Origin: JALZAH01 sp051000755
GTDB lineage: Bacteria; Actinomycetota; Acidimicrobiia; Acidimicrobiales; Palsa-688
Assembly (NCBI GenBank): GCA_051000755.1
Contig: JBPCNZ010000120.1
Coordinates: 16,157 to 80,156, forward strand
DNA: 64,000 nucleotides
Reading direction: 5' to 3'
Of the stretch, positions 34,050 to 43,226 are shown piece after piece (position 1 is the stretch's first letter; each line of letters opens with the position of its first letter). Below the pieces are notes generated by a model. It did no database searches, was not told where the DNA came from, and worked only from the letters and a program-made list of their open reading frames with translations. The position numbers and the translations under genes were made by a program.

Positions 34050-35117
34050 ATGGGCGGCGGAAGCAAGGCGACGATCGTCGGGCTGGCCGCCACCGCCCTG
34101 GTGGTGCCGTTGGGATTGACGGTGCTGGCGGCGGGGTCCGGCTCCGCCGCAGCAGGACAGGCCGCGGCAGGGGCGGTGGCGCTCAGCGCGCTGGCTCAGA
34201 ACGATTGCGTGGCGTCAGGTCCGGTCCCCAGCCTCTCTGCCGCCCAGGCGGCCAACGCCGAGGTGATCGTCGCCGTCGCCAACACGCTCGGCGCCGGTCA
34301 GCGCGGCGCTCAGCTCGCCTTGATGACCGCCATGACCGAGAGCAGCCTGACCAACGACCCGCCAGGAGTCGGCGGCGGCGGGTCGGTGGGGCTGTTCCAA
34401 CAGATCGCCACCGACGGGTGGGGCACCGTCGCCCAAGAGGAGGATCCGACCCAGGCGGCGGGGATGTTCGTGCAGCGCCTGCTCACGGTCCCAGGCTGGT
34501 CGACCATCCCACCCTGGCAGGCCGCCCAGGCCGTACAGCGCTCCGGGGCGGGCCAAGCCACCGACGGTGCGGCCAACTACGGCCCCAACTGGCAGCCAGC
34601 AGCGACGCTCCTGGCATCGGTCGACCACCTGTCGACGACCTCCGCAACATGCGGCCAGGGGGCACCCGGCTCGGTCCCCGCCGGCCCGGCCGCTAACCAC
34701 GGTCTGCCCACCGACTACAGCGTTCCCGCCACCGCGACCCCCACCGAGGTGACCGCAATCACCTACGCCCTCGCCCAACTCGGCAAGGGCTACGTGTGGG
34801 CCGCGGCGGGCCCGGACGTCTTCGACTGCTCCGGGCTGACCATGATGGCCTGGGCGGCGGCCGGGGTGACCATCGACCACTACACCGGCACCCAACTCCA
34901 GGAGGGTTCCGCCGTCCCCGGAGTCGCCAACATTTCGCCGGGCGACCTGGTGCTCATCCCCGGCTCGGACGGAACGGTCGCCGCCCCCGGCCATGTCGGC
35001 ATCTATCTCGGCTACGGCCTGGTCGAGTCCGCCGTCGACCCCGCCCAAGGGATCATCGTCCAGACGTGGGCCAACTTCACCGCCGGCGGCCTTTCCGGCA
35101 TCCGCCACCTCGGGTAG
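34050..35117 (+). CDS. NlpC/P60 (C40) peptidoglycan hydrolase of the transfer system
   Basis: A 355-residue protein; ATG 34050 follows GAGGAGG. An N-terminal hydrophobic segment (ATALVVPLGLTVLAAGSG) is a signal anchor. Residues about 60-200 form a lysozyme-like domain (ALMTAMTESSLTNDP, GGSVGLFQQIATDGWG, with Glu of MTESS as likely catalytic acid). Residues about 230-355 are the NlpC/P60 domain, with nucleophile Cys in VFDCSGLTMMAW and His in APGHVGIYLGYG. Two-domain wall hydrolases of this kind open the cell wall for conjugation in Gram-positive elements. It opens the transfer operon. Confidence 0.88.
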   Translation: MGGGSKATIVGLAATALVVPLGLTVLAAGSGSAAAGQAAAGAVALSALAQNDCVASGPVPSLSAAQAANAEVIVAVANTLGAGQRGAQLALMTAMTESSLTNDPPGVGGGGSVGLFQQIATDGWGTVAQEEDPTQAAGMFVQRLLTVPGWSTIPPWQAAQAVQRSGAGQATDGAANYGPNWQPAATLLASVDHLSTTSATCGQGAPGSVPAGPAANHGLPTDYSVPATATPTEVTAITYALAQLGKGYVWAAAGPDVFDCSGLTMMAWAAAGVTIDHYTGTQLQEGSAVPGVANISPGDLVLIPGSDGTVAAPGHVGIYLGYGLVESAVDPAQGIIVQTWANFTAGGLSGIRHLG

Positions 35118-35212
35118 CGGCCCTCGCCGGTCAGCCCGGACTCGTCGGCTGCCGTGTCGCCGTTGGTGACGGGACGGCGTCGTGCCTCCCCCGCCCCCAG
35201 GAAGGAACATTC

Positions 35213-35488
35213 ATGGACCTCTCGGATATCAGCCCGAACACCACCGGCCTGCCCGGCATCAGCGCCCTGGACACCATCGTCGGCGCCCTGCTCACCGTCG
35301 GGCTCATCGCCTGTGTCGCCGGCCTGGTGATCGCGGCGATCGTGTGGGCCATCGGCAACCACTCCGCCAACCCGGGTCTGGCCGGCCGGGGCAAGACCGG
35401 GGTCCTGGTTGCCTTCGCCGCGTCGATCCTCGTCGGCGGGGCCAACGTCCTCGTCGACTTCTTCACCAACGTCGGCCATACCCTGTGA
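35213..35488 (+). CDS. Small two-helix membrane protein (DUF6112-like), pilin-like
   Basis: A 91-residue protein; AAGGAAC precedes ATG 35213. It has a short head (LSDISPNTTGLPGISALDT), a first helix IVGALLTVGLIACVAGLVIA, a polar loop with HSANPGLAGRGKT and a second helix VLVAFAASILVGGANVLVDF. Size and layout match DUF6112 proteins and the VirB2/TrbC-like small membrane subunits found beside VirB6 and VirB8 genes. It ends with GTGA overlap to the next gene. Confidence 0.75.
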   Translation: MDLSDISPNTTGLPGISALDTIVGALLTVGLIACVAGLVIAAIVWAIGNHSANPGLAGRGKTGVLVAFAASILVGGANVLVDFFTNVGHTL

Positions 35489-36357
35489 ACCCGCCCGTCG
35501 GTGCCCTGATGCGCGCCTTTTGGATGTTCCACAGACGCGCCCTCATCGCGGCAGCCGTTGCCGTAGTGCTTGTCGTCGCCACCGTCACCGCGCTCGCCTC
35601 CCAGCGCTCCCCTGCCGTCCGCCGACCGTCCGCTCATCCCCGCGTCGGGGCTCACACCGCTACGAGAGGCTCGCCGGCCAGGGGCACGCCCACGTCCCAC
35701 CCCTACTTGCCCTCGTTGGTCGACCCTCCCGACACGCCGGTGCAGCGCCAGATAAGCGCCGAACTATCCAAGGCGGAGTCGCCGGCGTCGATCGCCGCCG
35801 CCGAAGCCCTGGTCCCTCCAAAGCCGGAGACCTCGAGGGCGTTCCCTGCCGTCCCCGACACCGACCGGGTGGACGCCAACGATTACGCCGCCGCGTTCGC
35901 CACCGAGCTGCTCGACGTCAACTACGCCACCCAGGCCCGGGACGGACTGCTCGCCTGGGTCCAGTCCGAGGAGGCGGCCAACACGCTGCCCGGTGTGCCG
36001 CCGTCCGTGGCCGACAGGGCACTGTACGGGTCGATCGCCTACCCGGACCTACCCGGTGGCACGCCGTCGCCTACCCCCTCTTCTGCGGTGTGGGCGGCAA
36101 ACGGCACAACCGGGCTCACCCAGACGGTCAGCAACCTCGGTGTCAGCGAGTCCCCCGAATGGACGTCGGTAGTCGCCACCGGCTGGCAGCCCCGCGACGA
36201 GCTCATGTCGGTCCAGGTCGTCACCGGGACCCTGACGGTCACCGGACCGGGCCGGCCCCCGACCGCAACGACGTTCTCGTTGACCCTCACCCTCGGCTCC
36301 GCCGCCCATCATCCCGGACTCGGGGCGGTCGCCGCCGGCCAATGGCAGGAGGCCTGA
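35485..36357 (+). CDS. VirB8/TcpC-like conjugation protein
   Basis: A 290-residue protein; GTG 35485 overlaps the previous stop, with ATG 35509 as an alternative. One N-terminal membrane helix (ALIAAAVAVVLVVATVTALA), a Pro/Arg-rich linker and a soluble outer domain with YAAAFATELLDVNYATQARD and LLAWVQSEEAANTL. That helix pattern and the following beta strands suit the NTF2-like fold of VirB8/TcpC, which builds the core of the secretion channel. The family assignment is from architecture and context; sequence motifs are weak. Confidence 0.65.
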   Translation: MNPPVGALMRAFWMFHRRALIAAAVAVVLVVATVTALASQRSPAVRRPSAHPRVGAHTATRGSPARGTPTSHPYLPSLVDPPDTPVQRQISAELSKAESPASIAAAEALVPPKPETSRAFPAVPDTDRVDANDYAAAFATELLDVNYATQARDGLLAWVQSEEAANTLPGVPPSVADRALYGSIAYPDLPGGTPSPTPSSAVWAANGTTGLTQTVSNLGVSESPEWTSVVATGWQPRDELMSVQVVTGTLTVTGPGRPPTATTFSLTLTLGSAAHHPGLGAVAAGQWQEA

Positions 36358-36361
36358 GGCC

Positions 36362-37630
36362 GTGTCCTGTTCGATCACCGACCCCGGCGGATGCCTCACC
36401 AGCCTGGCCGGCACCGCCGCCAGCTCGATCGCAGATTCTGCGTTCAAGTCGATAGCCCACGATTTCGGTCAGGCCGCCTCGGCCACGGTGAACTGGCTGT
36501 GGGGCCAGGTGTCGGCCGCCACCACCCTCACCCTCTCTGGCAAGGCCTTCGACCTTGACATCGCCATCACCACCGCCATCGCCGTGGTCGTCGCCACCGG
36601 CCTGTTCGCCATCCAGGTCACCGTGTCGGTGCTGCGCCGCGACCATGCCGGGCTGGCCAGAGCCGGCAAGGGCCTCCTGGTGGCGTTTTTGGGAGGCGGC
36701 GCCGCCATCGCCGTGGTCAACCTGCTCCTCGCCGCCACCGACGCCCTCTCGGCGGGGATCGTCCAAGCCGCCACCGGGGGGACCATCGACCAGCTGGGCA
36801 CCAAGCTGCTCGACGGGGCCGCCATCGCGTCGGTCACCAACCCGGCCGGGCTCCTGCTGCTCGCACTGGTCGTCATCGTCGCCGTGGTGCTGGTGTGGGC
36901 CATGCTGATGATCCGCAAGCTGCTGATCATCATCGCCGCCATCTTCGCCCCCCTCGCCTTCTCCGGGGCCACTGCGGAGATCTCCACTTCATGGGTGCGC
37001 CGCTGGATCGAGCTGACCGTGGCCCTCATCGTCTCCAAGGTGATCCTGGTCATCGTGTTCATCATCGGCCTCGGGGCGCTCACCGGCGGCCTCGGGTCCA
37101 CCCCCCACCCCGGGGCAGGCCAGTCGGTCACCCAAATCGTCATCGGCGCTCTCATCTTGTTGATGGCCGGGTTCGCGCCGTGGGCGGCGATCAAGATCGT
37201 CCACTTCTCCGGAGACCACTTCGCCCAAATCCACGCTCACGCCGGGGCCGCCACGGCCGGGGCCGCCACCGCGGTTGCCGCCCCCCAGAAGCTGTCGGCA
37301 ATCACCGGCAGGATCGGCGCCGGCGCCGGAAGTACCCCCGGCCCGGGGGCCGGCAGCGGGAGCACCGCCTCGAGCGCACAGCATCGCCAACCTGCCGACA
37401 GCTCCCCGGGACCTCCTGCGTCGCCACCCGGAGCGGAGGCCGGCTCCGCGGCAAAAAACGGACATGGGGTCGGGGCTGGGGCCGGCGCCGCCGGCGCAGC
37501 CGTTGCCGCAGGCAGCGCCGCCAAGTCAGCGGTAACAGCCCAGGCCGAGAAGGCGGCGACCGTGGCCGCCGGCGACGGTGAGAGCCCGCCCAAGGCCCCC
37601 TCGCCGCCGAAGCCGCGCAAGGCGAACTGA
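36362..37630 (+). CDS. VirB6/TrbL-like polytopic membrane protein
   Basis: A 422-residue protein; GTG start 4 bp after the previous stop. It has about six membrane helices, including LDIAITTAIAVVVATGLFAI, VAFLGGGAAIAVVNLLLAAT, LLLALVVIVAVVLVWAMLMI, LLIIIAAIFAPLAFSG, SKVILVIVFIIGLGALTGG and IVIGALILLMAGFAPWAAIK. The last 120 residues are an Ala/Gly/Pro-rich cytoplasmic tail. The RRDHAGLARAGKGLLVAFLG and APLAFSG...TSWVRRW elements are typical of TrbL/VirB6-type channel proteins in actinobacterial ICEs. It forms the inner-membrane part of the DNA channel. Confidence 0.8.
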   Translation: MSCSITDPGGCLTSLAGTAASSIADSAFKSIAHDFGQAASATVNWLWGQVSAATTLTLSGKAFDLDIAITTAIAVVVATGLFAIQVTVSVLRRDHAGLARAGKGLLVAFLGGGAAIAVVNLLLAATDALSAGIVQAATGGTIDQLGTKLLDGAAIASVTNPAGLLLLALVVIVAVVLVWAMLMIRKLLIIIAAIFAPLAFSGATAEISTSWVRRWIELTVALIVSKVILVIVFIIGLGALTGGLGSTPHPGAGQSVTQIVIGALILLMAGFAPWAAIKIVHFSGDHFAQIHAHAGAATAGAATAVAAPQKLSAITGRIGAGAGSTPGPGAGSGSTASSAQHRQPADSSPGPPASPPGAEAGSAAKNGHGVGAGAGAAGAAVAAGSAAKSAVTAQAEKAATVAAGDGESPPKAPSPPKPRKAN

Positions 37631-37657
37631 GCCCCACACGAGACGGGAAGGGACCTG

Positions 37658-39121
37658 ATGTCTACCACCGCCAATCACCCCACCGGCTCCCCCGGGCCGG
37701 CCACTGTCCGATTTGGTCGCCGCTCTACCAGAGGCCTCATCCTCGGGCTGTCCACGGCTCGCTGCGTGACCGCCGGCGCCGCTGCAGCAGTGCTCGTGGC
37801 CGGTCTGGTCGCCGCCGGCGGCATCGGACTGATCCTCACGGGCGTGGTGTGGGTCCCGCTCCTGGCGGCGATATTCGTGACCTGGCAGTCCAAGCCGCTC
37901 GTCGAATGGGTGCCGGTAGCCGTCCACTGGGCCCTGCGCCGCGCCGCCCACCAAACCGAGTACCGGGCCAGGGTGGGCTCGCCCCGCCCGGCCGGCACCC
38001 TCGCCCTCCCCGGTGACGCCGCCTCCCTGCGCTTCTACGCCGACCCGCAAACCGGGGCGTGCATGATCCACGATCCCCACCGCCAAACCCTCTCGGCGTG
38101 CCTACGGATCTCTCACCCGGCATATGTCCTCCTGGCCCCCGACGATCAACACAGCCGGGTGTCGGCCTGGGGGCGGGCCTACGCCGCCCTGGCCAACTCC
38201 GGGACCTGCGCCGCCATCCAGGTGTCGGAACAGACCGTCCCCGACCCCGGCACCGGCATCACCGGCTGGTACCAGACCCACGGCACCCACGACGGCGGGT
38301 GGGCCGACCGTCAGTACCAGGCGCTCCTCGAGCGGTCCTCCCAGGCGTCATCCACCCATCGCAGCACCATCACCATCGCCCTCGACCTGCGCAAGGCGGC
38401 CAAGACGGTCCGAGACGCCGGGCGAGGCGTCAAAGGGGCAGCCGCCGTCCTCGCCGGGGACATGACCGCAGTGGAGTACTCGATCCGAGAGGCAGGGCTG
38501 CGGGTCGCAGGCTGGCTCGACGAGACCACCTTGGCGGCGACCGTCCGCCAAGCCTACGACCCCGTCCTCGACGCCAATCCCGGGTCGCCGGGGATGGCCA
38601 TGGGCAAGGCCGGACCCCTGGCGGTGTCCGAGCACTGGTCGTGGCTGCGCCACGACTCCGGCTACACCAGCGTGCTGTGGATCAGTGACTGGCCCCGCAT
38701 CGACGTGGCCCCCCACTTCCTCCACGCCCTGATCTTCGCCCCCGGGGTCCGCAAGACCCTGTCGATCGTGGCCCGCCCCCTGGGGACCGCCGAAGCCCTC
38801 AAACAGATCCGACGGGAAAAGACCGAGGCGGTCACCGACTCGGCGCACAAGGCCAAGGTCGGTCAGATAGCAGACCTTTCCGACGCCGCCGAGTACGCCG
38901 ACGTCCTCAACCGGGAACGTGCGCTCATCTCCGGTCACGCCGACGTCGAGTTCTCCGGGTTCATCACCGTCACCGCCCCCAGCCGCGACGAGCTCACCGC
39001 CGCGGTGGCCCTGGTCGAGCGCGCCGCCACCCAGGCGGCCTGCGAGACCCGGCTCATCTTCGGCCGCCAAGCTCAGGCGTTCATCGTCGCCGCCCTTCCG
39101 TTGGGACGATCCGTCCTGTGA
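37658..39121 (+). CDS. SCO6880-family conjugation protein
   Basis: A 487-residue protein. Two N-terminal membrane helices (VTAGAAAAVLVAGLVAAGGI and LTGVVWVPLLAAIFVTW) give a VirB3/PrgI-like head. The soluble part follows: GTLALPGDAASLRFYADPQT, ACLRISHPAYVLLAPDDQHS, ALDLRKAAKTVRDAGRG and VLWISDWPRIDVAPHFLHAL. This is the pattern of SCO6880 proteins, which stand for the N-terminal half of VirB4 without the ATPase. Its stop overlaps the GTG of the VirB4 ATPase, so the pair is coupled and probably forms one functional complex. Confidence 0.85.
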   Translation: MSTTANHPTGSPGPATVRFGRRSTRGLILGLSTARCVTAGAAAAVLVAGLVAAGGIGLILTGVVWVPLLAAIFVTWQSKPLVEWVPVAVHWALRRAAHQTEYRARVGSPRPAGTLALPGDAASLRFYADPQTGACMIHDPHRQTLSACLRISHPAYVLLAPDDQHSRVSAWGRAYAALANSGTCAAIQVSEQTVPDPGTGITGWYQTHGTHDGGWADRQYQALLERSSQASSTHRSTITIALDLRKAAKTVRDAGRGVKGAAAVLAGDMTAVEYSIREAGLRVAGWLDETTLAATVRQAYDPVLDANPGSPGMAMGKAGPLAVSEHWSWLRHDSGYTSVLWISDWPRIDVAPHFLHALIFAPGVRKTLSIVARPLGTAEALKQIRREKTEAVTDSAHKAKVGQIADLSDAAEYADVLNRERALISGHADVEFSGFITVTAPSRDELTAAVALVERAATQAACETRLIFGRQAQAFIVAALPLGRSVL

Positions 39122-40896
39122 GCCCTCAACAACGACGAAACCAACCTATGACCGGCGAACCCGAGGACAAGCCACCCATGCCATCCGATCCCACCCCGCC
39201 CACGCCGTGTCCCCAAGCGTCAGCCCTAGACCCAAACGGGGACCCCGACACAGCCCGCCACGAGCAATGGCCGGCCCGACCCCCGTGGACACGACCCGCC
39301 CACCCGGACGTGACCTGGGGGCCGTCCCCACCGCCGGCAGGGCCGGCCGAGCATCCGACCAGCCCGCCGCCAACCCCATCCGGCGAGCCCTGCCGGGCCC
39401 CTGATGGAGGCCGGACGCTGGGTGCCGCCTTTTTCACGCCGGCCGGGGCCAAACGCCGGGACCGGCACCGCCAGACGAAGGCAGCGCAGACCCTGGAGAT
39501 GGCTGCACGCCAAGAGCTCATCGACACCAGACGGGCCGAGATCGAGGCGGTCAGAACAGAACAACGCGCCGCCGCCTACCTTCCCCCAGGCGGCGAGCCC
39601 GGCGCCGACGCCCTGCGTTCATATCGCCGCCTGAAGCTCCCCCCGCACCGGGCCACCTCAGAGGTGCTCGCCGGTGCCTATCCCTTCCTGGCCGAAGCCG
39701 GCCTCGGATCCGCCGGGGTCCTCATCGGCCACGATTCGTGGTCCGGCGCGGCGTTCGTCTACGACCCCTGGGTGCTCTACCGCTCCGACGTCAACCCCGA
39801 CGGTGTCCTCACCAACCCCAACGTCCTCCTGGCCGGCATCATCGGCCGGGGCAAGAGCACCATGGCCAAAAGTCTCGCCACCCGCTCCATCGCCTTCGGA
39901 CGCAAGGTCTACGTCCCCGGCGACCCCAAAGGCGAATGGACCGTGGTCTCCAAAGCCGTCGGCGGCCAAGCCATCGAGCTCGGCGGCGGCCTCGCCAACC
40001 GACTGAACCCGCTCGACGAAGGCCCCCGTCCGTCCGGATTCGACGATGGCGCATGGGCGACGGAGAACAGCAAGCGGCGTGGTGGTCTCCTCGGCTCGCT
40101 CACCGAGTCGGCCCTGGGCCGACCGCTGTTGCCGACCGAGCGGACCGCGCTCACCGTCGCGCTTGAGGCAGTGGTCGCCAGGAACACGACACCGACCTTG
40201 CCCATGGTCGTCGACGCCCTCTTCGCCCCGCCGACGGCGGTGGACGGCTCAAGCGTCACCCAGTTGACCGACGACGGCCGCCACGCCGGCCACGCCCTCG
40301 CCCGGCTCGTCCACGGCGACCTCTCCGGCCTCTTCGATGGCCCCTCGACTGTCCGCTTCGACCCGTCCCTGCCTATGGTCAGCCTCGACCTCTCCCGCAT
40401 CTCCGGCTCCGACCAGCTGATCGGCATGGCCATGACCTGCGCTTCCGCATGGATGGAAGCCGCCACCTCCGACCCAGCCACCGGCCAGCGCTGGGTGATC
40501 TACGACGAGGCATGGAGACTGCTCCGCCAACCCGCCCTCCTGGCCCGGATGCAATCCCAGTGGAAACTGTCCCGGGCGCTCGGCATTGCCAACCTCATGG
40601 TCATCCACCGCCTCTCCGACCTCGACGCCGTTGGCGACGCCGGGTCCGAAGCCCGCAACCTTGCACTCGGCCTCCTCGCCGACTGCTCCACCAAAATTAT
40701 CTACGCACAAGAAGCAGGCGAAGCAGCCAAGACCGGCACGACTCTCGGCCTGTCGGTCACCGAGGTCGACCAGCTCCCCGAACTCGCCCGAGGCGAGGGC
40801 CTCTGGCGGGTTGGCGAACGAGCGTTCGTCGTGCGCCACCAATGCACACCCGGGGAACTGGCGATCTTCGACACCAACCAGCGCATGGTCTCATGA
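39118..40896 (+). CDS. VirB4-like conjugation ATPase
   Basis: A 592-residue protein; GTG 39118 overlaps the SCO6880 stop. The first 120 residues are Pro-rich and disordered. Then come LLAGIIGRGKSTMAKSLATR (Walker A, about residue 245), KVYVPGDPKGEWTVVSKAVG, QRWVIYDEAWRLLRQPALLA (Walker B with catalytic Glu), ANLMVIHRLSDLDAVGDAGS and the end GLWRVGERAFVVRHQCTPGE. These are the motifs of VirB4/TraC-type hexameric ATPases that power assembly of the type IV channel. Confidence 0.9.
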   Translation: MSPQQRRNQPMTGEPEDKPPMPSDPTPPTPCPQASALDPNGDPDTARHEQWPARPPWTRPAHPDVTWGPSPPPAGPAEHPTSPPPTPSGEPCRAPDGGRTLGAAFFTPAGAKRRDRHRQTKAAQTLEMAARQELIDTRRAEIEAVRTEQRAAAYLPPGGEPGADALRSYRRLKLPPHRATSEVLAGAYPFLAEAGLGSAGVLIGHDSWSGAAFVYDPWVLYRSDVNPDGVLTNPNVLLAGIIGRGKSTMAKSLATRSIAFGRKVYVPGDPKGEWTVVSKAVGGQAIELGGGLANRLNPLDEGPRPSGFDDGAWATENSKRRGGLLGSLTESALGRPLLPTERTALTVALEAVVARNTTPTLPMVVDALFAPPTAVDGSSVTQLTDDGRHAGHALARLVHGDLSGLFDGPSTVRFDPSLPMVSLDLSRISGSDQLIGMAMTCASAWMEAATSDPATGQRWVIYDEAWRLLRQPALLARMQSQWKLSRALGIANLMVIHRLSDLDAVGDAGSEARNLALGLLADCSTKIIYAQEAGEAAKTGTTLGLSVTEVDQLPELARGEGLWRVGERAFVVRHQCTPGELAIFDTNQRMVS

Positions 40897-41129
40897 GGCC
40901 AGGTTTCCGGGAGCGCCTCTCAGATACGTGGTCGTCGTTCTGGCAGACTGTCGGCATCGCCCTGATGCGATCACCGGCCCAGCCGATGCCTGCCGGTCAT
41001 GTCAACGTCGAGGATGCACCCGAGTGCGCCTCACTCGCAGACAAAGCTGCGCTTGACCAACTCGGCGACGCCATCGGGGTTTCCGGTCAATCCACGAGCG
41101 CCCTCAGCGGCAAGAACTGTGGGCGTTGA
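40893..41129 (+). CDS. Small conjugation-operon protein
   Basis: A 78-residue protein coupled to VirB4 by ATGA. It begins MRPGFRERLSDTWSSFWQTV with an amphipathic or membrane-surface helix (WSSFWQTVGIALMRSP) and ends with a charged stretch (CASLADKAALDQLGDAIGVS). No family is recognised. Its tight coupling suggests a role in the transfer channel. Confidence 0.6.
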   Translation: MRPGFRERLSDTWSSFWQTVGIALMRSPAQPMPAGHVNVEDAPECASLADKAALDQLGDAIGVSGQSTSALSGKNCGR

Positions 41130-41263
41130 TGCTGCCACCCGGCGTGCATTTTCGGGGTGGTCAACTCGGCTCGGCTTCGAGTTCGATCGGATATCTGCCG
41201 CCCGTCGAGCACGAAGACCTCTATCTCGTGACCACCGTCTTCCCGACCGGGGAAGGGGTCTGA
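41129..41263 (+). CDS. Possible 44-residue peptide at the end of the transfer operon
   Basis: ATG 41129 overlaps the stop of the previous gene (TGATG). The frame reads MLPPGVHFRGGQLGSASSSI, then GYLPPVEHEDLYLVTTVFPT, and stops at 41261-41263. Codon choice is GC-rich in third positions and the text looks protein-like, but there is no homologue I know. It could also be the decayed end of a longer gene. Confidence 0.4.
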   Translation: MLPPGVHFRGGQLGSASSSIGYLPPVEHEDLYLVTTVFPTGEGV

Positions 41264-41436
41264 CATGCGCCTCCGGGAAACCCAGGGTTGTTTACTGACG
41301 AAGACCCTGACGACACGCCAGCCGCGCACCACGCTCTGCGAAGCCGCCTCTGCGGGCCTCGGTCTCCTCTGTCGCCGCTCACCTAAACGTTGGTCGTACA
41401 CTTCGCTAAGAGGACCTAATTCGGTGGAGGGCTGGG

Positions 41437-41961
41437 ATGGCGACCTGTAGAACGCACTTCACGTATCACTCCGATTGTCGCGGCTGTAATGCTGTGCTCC
41501 AGGCGGAGGCGATCGGTGCAGAGCTGCGCCAGGATCGACACCGAGCTGCAGCTGAGGCCCGCGAGGAGCAGAAGAAGGCTGAATCTTCGGCTCGCCGCGA
41601 GGCGGCCCGAGCTTCACAGGGCGGCGGCCTCCTGTTCTCCGAGAAGCTCGTCGTCGGTATCGTCGGCGTCGTTGTCCTACTCGTCCTCGTGGTGGTCATC
41701 TGGTCGAACCTGTCGACGGTCGGGCACGGGATCATCACCCTGCTACTGATCGGTGGGGCGATTCTCATCGCCGTTCGTCGAGCCAGACGGTCGAACGCCG
41801 GTGCGGTGCCCTCGACGGAATCCCGGGCCTTCACGCCTCCGCCGGTACCGCCAGTTGCGCCGGCGAGCCCTGCGGGCTGGTATCAGGATCCAGGTGGCGC
41901 TCCGTGTCGCCGTTGGTGGGACGGAGCCTCGTGGACCGCCCACACCGCTCCTGAAGGCTGA
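41437..41961 (+). CDS. DUF2510 membrane protein
   Basis: A 174-residue protein. The N-terminus holds CRTHFTYHSDCRGCNAVLQA, a probable metal-binding Cys/His cluster, followed by a charged coiled helix. Two membrane helices follow (LVVGIVGVVVLLVLVVVIWS and HGIITLLLIGGAILIAV). The C-terminus is a DUF2510 tail: PAGWYQDPGGAPCRRWWDGA and SWTAHT. DUF2510 is common on actinobacterial membrane proteins and its function is unknown. The start ATG 41437 lies after GGAGGGCTGGG. Confidence 0.8.
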   Translation: MATCRTHFTYHSDCRGCNAVLQAEAIGAELRQDRHRAAAEAREEQKKAESSARREAARASQGGGLLFSEKLVVGIVGVVVLLVLVVVIWSNLSTVGHGIITLLLIGGAILIAVRRARRSNAGAVPSTESRAFTPPPVPPVAPASPAGWYQDPGGAPCRRWWDGASWTAHTAPEG

Positions 41962-41966
41962 GATCG

Positions 41967-42791
41967 TCAGTAGTTTCGCCGGGAACACCACACGGTGCCT
42001 GGCAGCGCGTTGTTGATGGCGTCGACGACGTGCGGGTCGACGAGCTTCATGACCTGGGGCGGAAACCGGTCGGCGTCGTCCCAGGTTGCCCACAGCCACA
42101 ACGTGGTCACTGCCGCTGTCAGCTCGGGGCACGTCGGCGACGAGGCTAGGACAGTGGCCACCTCGGACGGCCGTCTGGCTGCGACAAGTCCGGGCGGTAC
42201 GTCGAGGTTGAAACCGGCCCAGCTCCACAGCCAGTTCACGTCGTTGTCTTGGTCGACGCAAGGGGTGACGACCGTCAGTAGCGGTTCGTTCTTGGCGACC
42301 GCTTGTTGTTGCGCCTCGCGGGTGGGGAGGCGCTCGAGCAGGGCCATGAGGTAAACGAGAGGTTGCGGGCCTGCCACGGCCAAGTGGCGGTAGGTCGGCA
42401 CCGAGGGGTGCCCGGCCCGCCAGCCTGCGGCCACGGCGGTGTCCATCCACGGCGGCCGAGCCGACAGCACCCCCAGGTCCACGGCCAGCTGCGCTCGCGA
42501 CTGGGACAGGTTTGGCCAGTGGTACGGCGTATGGGCCGGCTTCAGCTCGGCGGCGATTGGGTTGGAGTGCTGGTTGCAGGAGATGGTCAGGTCCGCCCCC
42601 CGGCTGTTGTCGATCAGCCTCGCCTCGTCGCAGCAGCGCTCCGCGCCGAAGACCGCCTTGGTCATGGCGGCGGTCTGGTCGGTGCCGAGATTCGCGTACG
42701 CGACCAGGCACCGGGTCCCGTCGGGTTCCCGCGGCTTTCGCAGCCGGCGACCTCCGCACGCCGGACATTGACAGAATCGGTACCCAGTCAT
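41967..42791 (-). CDS. Unrecognised protein with N-terminal zinc-ribbon-like cysteines
   Basis: A 274-residue reading starting at MTGYRFCQCPACGGRRL; ATG 42821 is possible but adds little. FCQCPACGGRR near the start and later RCCDEARLI could form a zinc site. The middle is Trp/Pro-rich (MDTAVAAGWRAGHPSVPTYR, LLTVVTPCVDQDNDVNWLWS). There are no membrane or catalytic motifs. It is convergent with the DUF2510 gene, with 5 bp between the stops. Downstream of the truncated SSB gene on the same strand, it may once have been in its operon. Function is unknown. Confidence 0.6.
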   Translation of the reverse strand: MTGYRFCQCPACGGRRLRKPREPDGTRCLVAYANLGTDQTAAMTKAVFGAERCCDEARLIDNSRGADLTISCNQHSNPIAAELKPAHTPYHWPNLSQSRAQLAVDLGVLSARPPWMDTAVAAGWRAGHPSVPTYRHLAVAGPQPLVYLMALLERLPTREAQQQAVAKNEPLLTVVTPCVDQDNDVNWLWSWAGFNLDVPPGLVAARRPSEVATVLASSPTCPELTAAVTTLWLWATWDDADRFPPQVMKLVDPHVVDAINNALPGTVWCSRRNY

Positions 42792-43024
42792 GGCCACCAG
42801 TCTGCTCCCACGGTGTGACATTCACCGACCGCCGGCGCCGGCGCTCGGCTAGGACCCGGTAGCGGGCCGCCCGACTGCCACGGGGATCGAGCTTACGAGT
42901 GTGCTGTGACGGACTGAGGAATAGGCGCGACGGCGATGGTCGGCAGGGTGTCGAGCACGTCGGCGAACGGCCGCGCTGCGAGGTCGTCGAGTTGGTCGGG
43001 GGTGGCGATGGCGACCAGGCGGCC

Positions 43025-43226
43025 GGCTCTGACGGCTCTGACGGCTCTGACGGCTCTGACGGCTCTGACGGCTCTGACGGCTCTGACGGCTCTGACGGCT
43101 CTGACGGCTCTGACGGCTGGCTCTGACGGCTCTGACGGCTCTGACGGCTCTGACGGCTCTGACGGCTCTGACGGCTCTGACGGCTCTGACGGCTCTGACG
43201 GCTCTGACGGCTCTGACGGCTCTGAG
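43025..43226 (-). repeat. 9-bp minisatellite, about 21 copies, abutting a truncated SSB gene
   Basis: GGCTCTGAC is repeated 10 times (43025-43114), then an irregular GGCT (43115-43118), then 11 more times (43119-43217), with a last variant GGCTCTGAG at 43218-43226. All units are identical. Read on the minus strand it encodes Gln-Ser-Arg, Ser-Glu-Pro or Val-Arg-Ala depending on frame. The 4-base irregularity shifts the frame inside the array. Beyond it, one frame gives a natural-looking tail (GRLVAIATPDQLDDLAARPF ... stop near 42893) of unknown origin. Confidence 0.95.

Noticed and set aside
43025..43226. CRISPR array
   Set aside because: Units are 9 bp, directly adjacent and without spacers. 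There are no cas genes.
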